Of a DNA stretch of 55,675 bases, positions 53,129 through 55,675 are shown piece by piece; the first letter of the stretch is position 1, and each line of letters opens with the position of its first letter. Origin of the DNA: Mycobacterium syngnathidarum. GTDB lineage: Bacteria; Actinomycetota; Actinomycetes; Mycobacteriales; Mycobacteriaceae. Location of the stretch: contig NZ_MLCL01000063.1 of assembly GCF_001942625.1 (NCBI RefSeq), forward strand, positions 1 through 55,675, written 5' to 3'. The notes under the pieces are model-generated. The model did no database searches and was not told the DNA's origin. It saw only the letters and a list, made by a program, of their open reading frames with translations. A program made the position numbers and the translations under genes.

Positions 53129-53135
53129 GTGATGA
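53105..53135. promoter_or_regulatory. Pair of TetR-type operators at the exporter start
   Basis: TTCATC-AACC-GATGAA (53105-53120) and TCATC-ATGT-GATGA (53122-53135) share the pattern TCATC-N4-GATGA. Their centres are 16 bp apart. The second contains the ATG of the ATPase gene. The only nearby regulator is the TetR gene of the same operon. Confidence 0.75.
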
Positions 53136-53209
53136 ATAATGCGCCCGGGATCTGGCCGGTGTCAACGGTGGTTTTTGCGAAGTGCAGAATCGCTCGGGTG
53201 GGCTTGCAG

Positions 53210-53821
53210 ATGGGCGCCGAGCTGTTGACTGGTGACCCCTTGCTCGCGGCCGGTCGTCTGTTGGGGGCCGAGCTGATCGGTCGCGGAGCCAGCGCCGTCA
53301 TCGTGGAGGTCGAGGCTTACGGCGGCCCACCCGACGGACCTTGGCCCGATGCCGCATCGCATTCGTACCGGGGCGCCGGCGGTCGCAATCTCGTGATGTT
53401 CGGACCGCCCGGGCATCTGTACACCTACCGCAGCCATGGCATTCATGTCTGCGCGAACGTGGTCTGTGGATTCGACGGCGTCGCCGGTGCGGTGCTGCTG
53501 CGAGCCGCTGCGGTGTATGCGGGTGCCGACGTCGCAAGCCGTCGCCGTGGACCGGCCATCCTGCCGGCCGCGCTGGCGCGAGGCCCGGGGAACCTGTGCT
53601 CTGCCCTGGGAATCACCATGGACGACAACGGAATTGACCTTTTCGATGCCGACAGTCCGGTGCAGTTGGCGCTAACTGATCCGGTTACCGCGGTCGCCGG
53701 ACCCCGGGTCGGCGTGAGCAAGGCTGCCGACCGTAGGTGGCGGTTGTGGCTGGCGGACAGGGCAGAGGTATCGGCGTATCGGCGCAGTCCACGTGCCCCG
53801 GCGCCCGGCTCCAGTGACTGA
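53210..53821 (+). CDS. mpg: 3-methyladenine DNA glycosylase (Mpg/AAG family)
   Basis: A 203-aa base-excision repair enzyme. [25 protein letters not shown] holds the catalytic Glu and the Asp/His patch; [28 protein letters not shown] has the tyrosine intercalating residue and conserved YGxH-like segment; [14 protein letters not shown] and [18 protein letters not shown] complete the family pattern. ATG 53210 gives the M. tuberculosis Mpg length. GTG 53198, four codons earlier, is an alternative and has CAGAAT seven nt upstream. It is a single gene between the ABC exporter (divergent) and tyrS. Confidence 0.93.
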   Translation: MGAELLTGDPLLAAGRLLGAELIGRGASAVIVEVEAYGGPPDGPWPDAASHSYRGAGGRNLVMFGPPGHLYTYRSHGIHVCANVVCGFDGVAGAVLLRAAAVYAGADVASRRRGPAILPAALARGPGNLCSALGITMDDNGIDLFDADSPVQLALTDPVTAVAGPRVGVSKAADRRWRLWLADRAEVSAYRRSPRAPAPGSSD

Positions 53822-53835
53822 TGTCGGCCATGCGG

Positions 53836-53848
53836 CATGATCGTCGTC
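53836..53848 (+). promoter_or_regulatory. -10 box of tyrS
   Basis: CATGAT (53836-53841) followed by 7 nt and ATG 53849, closely resembling the pheS arrangement. No T-box or other leader is possible in so short a distance. Confidence 0.45.
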
Positions 53849-55135
53849 ATGAGCATGGGAATCCTCGATGAGCTGGACTGGCGTGGGCTGATCGCGCAGT
53901 CGACCGACCGCGACGCGCTGGCGAATGACCTGGCCAAGGGACCCATGACCGTCTACTCGGGTTTCGACCCGACGGCGCCCAGCCTGCACGCGGGGCACTT
54001 GGTCCCGCTGCTCACGCTGCGGCGGTTCCAGCGTGCCGGCCACCGGCCGATCGTGCTCGCCGGCGGCGCCACCGGGATGATCGGCGACCCTCGCGATACC
54101 GGCGAACGCACGCTGAACACCGCTGACACGGTCGCGGACTGGGCCGGCCGAATCCGCGGGCAGCTCGAACGGTTCGTCGAATTCGACGAAACCCCGACCG
54201 GCGCCATCGTGGAGAACAACCTGAACTGGACCGGCCAGCTCTCGGCCATCGAGTTCCTGCGTGACCTGGGCAAATACTTCTCGGTGAACGTGATGCTGGA
54301 CCGGGAGACCGTCCGGCGCCGGCTGGAGGGCGAAGGCATCTCCTACACCGAATTCAGCTACATGCTGCTTCAGGCCAACGACTTCGTAGAACTGCATCAG
54401 CGGCATGGCTGCGCGTTGCAGATCGGTGGTTCCGATCAGTGGGGCAACATCGTGGCCGGGGCGCGCCTGGTGCGTCAGAAGCTGGGCGCCACCGTGCATG
54501 CCATGACAACTCCGCTGGTCACCGACTCCGAGGGCAAGAAGTTCGGCAAGTCGACCGGCGGCGGCAACCTCTGGCTCGACCCCGAGATGACCAGCCCGTA
54601 CGCCTGGTACCAGTACTTCGTGAACACCGCCGATGCCGATGTCGTCGGGTACCTGCGGTGGTTCACCTTCCTGACCACGGATGAGATCGCCGATCTCGAG
54701 GACGCCACCCAGAATCGTGCCCATGAGCGCGCCGCGCAGAAGCGGCTGGCCAGGGAACTCACCACGTTGGTACACGGCGAAGGCGCGACGACGGCAGTCG
54801 AGCTGGCCAGCCAGGCGTTGTTCGGCCGAGCCGAGTTGACCGACCTCGACGAACCCACCCTGGGCGCCGCGTTGCGTGAAGCCAGTAGTGGACAGGTCGC
54901 CGAGCTGAAGCCGGGAGGCCCGGATTCGATCGTCGATCTGTTGGTCGGCACGGGGTTGGCGGCCAGCAAGGGCGCCGCTCGCCGCAACGTTGCCGAGGGC
55001 GGCGTCTACGTGAACAACAAGCGGATTGAAAGCGACGAGTGGATACCACAGCATTCCGATTTTCTGCATGAGCGCTGGCTCGTGTTGCGACGTGGCAAGC
55101 GGCACATTGCAGGGGTCGAGCGCGTGGGCGCCTAG
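53849..55135 (+). CDS. tyrS: Tyrosyl-tRNA synthetase
   Basis: A 428-aa class I synthetase. [17 protein letters not shown] carries the HIGH-type motif as [15 protein letters not shown] is the tyrosine/ATP signature; KFGKS is the KMSKS-type loop. The C-terminal S4 domain ([20 protein letters not shown]) binds tRNA. ATG 53849 ([11 protein letters not shown]) follows a -10 box at leaderless distance; four upstream residues are not supported. It is the last protein gene before the ribosomal RNA operon, which is the known location of rrnB in rapid growers. Confidence 0.97.
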   Translation: MSMGILDELDWRGLIAQSTDRDALANDLAKGPMTVYSGFDPTAPSLHAGHLVPLLTLRRFQRAGHRPIVLAGGATGMIGDPRDTGERTLNTADTVADWAGRIRGQLERFVEFDETPTGAIVENNLNWTGQLSAIEFLRDLGKYFSVNVMLDRETVRRRLEGEGISYTEFSYMLLQANDFVELHQRHGCALQIGGSDQWGNIVAGARLVRQKLGATVHAMTTPLVTDSEGKKFGKSTGGGNLWLDPEMTSPYAWYQYFVNTADADVVGYLRWFTFLTTDEIADLEDATQNRAHERAAQKRLARELTTLVHGEGATTAVELASQALFGRAELTDLDEPTLGAALREASSGQVAELKPGGPDSIVDLLVGTGLAASKGAARRNVAEGGVYVNNKRIESDEWIPQHSDFLHERWLVLRRGKRHIAGVERVGA

Positions 55136-55151
55136 GCCGATCGTCGACCCG

Positions 55152-55232
55152 GCTCTGACCTGGGGAAACATCGGAGCCACCAGGCGATTTGACTCGCTGT
55201 TAGCGCTCACGTAACTTATTCCAGGTCAGAGC
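55152..55232. repeat. Inverted repeat that brackets the rRNA promoter
   Basis: GCTCTGACCTGG (55152-55163) and CCAGGTCAGAGC (55221-55232) are perfect 12-bp complements 57 bp apart. The rRNA promoter lies between them. The left arm begins 17 bp after tyrS, so it might be a terminator with a very long loop, but a regulator or loop function is equally possible. Confidence 0.8.
55189..55217 (+). promoter_or_regulatory. rRNA operon promoter P1
   Basis: TTGACT (55189-55194), a 17-bp spacer and TAACTT (55212-55217). This is a sigma-A type promoter about 340 bp upstream of the 16S 5' end. A single P1 is the published arrangement for the tyrS-linked rrnB of rapid growers. A second -10-like TAAACT occurs at 55349-55354 but has no good -35. 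Confidence 0.85.
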
Positions 55233-55550
55233 GACACGGACAAGCGCCGGAGAGCGAAGACAAAATCCGAGAGAGACACCCATTACGGTGGGTCTTCTCA
55301 CTGCCCGCAGCAAGTTGAGCGGCTTTTAGCCGCGGGATTTCTGCGCGGTAAACTCGGGCGTGTTGTTTGAGAACTCAATAGTGTGTTTGGTGGTTTTTGT
55401 TTGTTGTTTTTTGCCATTCATCTTGGGGGACTCCCCGTCTTCCGTTCTTGGTGGGTGGTTTTGTTTTTTTGATGCCAGTTTGTTTGGTGTCTTTTGTTTG
55501 TGATCGGATTTTTCTGAATCTGAATTCTGCCTGGTTTTGGGACTGGGAAG
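55218..55550 (+). other. rRNA leader with boxA-type element and hairpins
   Basis: This 333-nt stretch carries no gene. It contains a hairpin ACCCA/TGGGT (55278-55293), a perfect GCGGCT-TTT-AGCCGC hairpin (55319-55333) and the antitermination-type sequence GTTGTTTGAGAACTC (55362-55376), as in other mycobacterial rrn leaders. From 55380 on the strand is extremely T-rich, which is unusual in this genome. Its end should pair with the 16S-23S spacer to form the RNase III processing stem, which lies outside the window. Confidence 0.75.
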
Positions 55551-55675
55551 TTTTTGTTTGGAGAGTTTGATCCTGGCTCAGGACGAACGCTGGCGGCGTG
55601 CTTAACACATGCAAGTCGAACGGAAAGGCCCTTCGGGGTACTCGAGTGGCGAACGGGTGAGTAACACGTGGGTGA
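55551..55675 (+). rRNA. rrs: 16S ribosomal RNA, 5' end (continues beyond the window)
   Basis: TTTTTGTTTGGAGAGTTTGATC begins at 55551 and is the mycobacterial 16S 5' end; GATCCTGGCTCAGGACGAACGCTGGCGGCG and the CATGCAAGTCGAACGGAAAGG segment follow without change. The short V1 hairpin (GGAAAGGCCCTTCGGGGTACTCGAG) has the form seen in rapid-growing species. Only the first 125 nt lie in the window. Confidence 0.97.

Noticed and set aside
55349..55354. Second rRNA promoter at TAAACT
   Set aside because: No -35 at proper spacing; the sequence in front is taken by a hairpin (55319-55333).
55375..55614. 79-aa open frame opposite the rRNA leader and 16S start
   Set aside because: Lys/Gln/Thr-rich product from the T-rich leader; overlaps rRNA.

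Overview
The window is chromosomal DNA of a rapidly growing mycobacterium (Mycolicibacterium type). The evidence is high G+C, GTG/ATG starts, and gene order matching the Mycobacterium tuberculosis Rv1632c-Rv1689 segment (uvrB, cysteine tRNA, Rv1636-type stress protein, uvrA, lysX, infC-rpmI-rplT, pheST, argCJBDFRGH, Rv1683, mpg, tyrS). A 16S rRNA gene begins directly downstream of tyrS. That is the position of the second (rrnB) operon of rapid growers. Species-level identification is not attempted.

Layout. 1-1968: tail of an IS481-type transposase, a FadR-type GntR regulator, a secreted protein and a DUF402 protein. 2102-13599: DNA repair and assorted core genes: uvrB, an MFS exporter, a DUF899 protein, tRNA-Cys, a TesB thioesterase, a CapA-like GT-C glycosyltransferase, a cAMP-binding-type universal stress protein, a metallo-beta-lactamase-fold hydrolase and uvrA. 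13602-15720: an HTH_42 (AlkZ-like) protein, a small acidic protein and an LpqH-type lipoprotein. 15792-21669: an insertion relative to M. tuberculosis with a TPR protein, a CHAT (caspase-like) protease, a small membrane protein and two coupled proteins of unknown family. This is the best candidate for an undescribed system. 21673-26405: membrane esterase and lysX. 26473-29140: DUF1844 protein, a structured infC leader, infC (AUC start), rpmI, rplT and a SpoU methyltransferase. 29235-33124: hemerythrin-like protein, acyl-CoA dehydrogenase, MpaB-type oxygenase, class III adenylate cyclase. 33174-45218: pheS, pheT and the complete arginine operon argCJBDFRGH behind a double ARG box. 45221-50975: ABC-F ATPase, Rv1683-type lipase/acyl-CoA synthetase fusion, a secreted protein and a Trm112-like protein. 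50958-55135: an ABC-2 exporter with its TetR regulator and two operator-like palindromes, mpg and tyrS. 55136-55675: rRNA promoter, T-rich leader and the first 125 nt of 16S rRNA.

How the genes work together. ArgCJBDF convert glutamate to citrulline with acetyl recycling by ArgJ, ArgG and ArgH finish arginine, and ArgR sits inside the operon as its own regulator. The infC operon makes initiation factor 3 and ribosomal proteins L35 and L20. Its leader carries both a terminator-like hairpin and a hairpin that can hide the infC ribosome binding site. UvrA and UvrB belong to nucleotide-excision repair. A recurrent feature is a TANNNT-like -10 box 6-8 nt upstream of start codons with no Shine-Dalgarno sequence, which suggests that many of these genes are transcribed leaderless.
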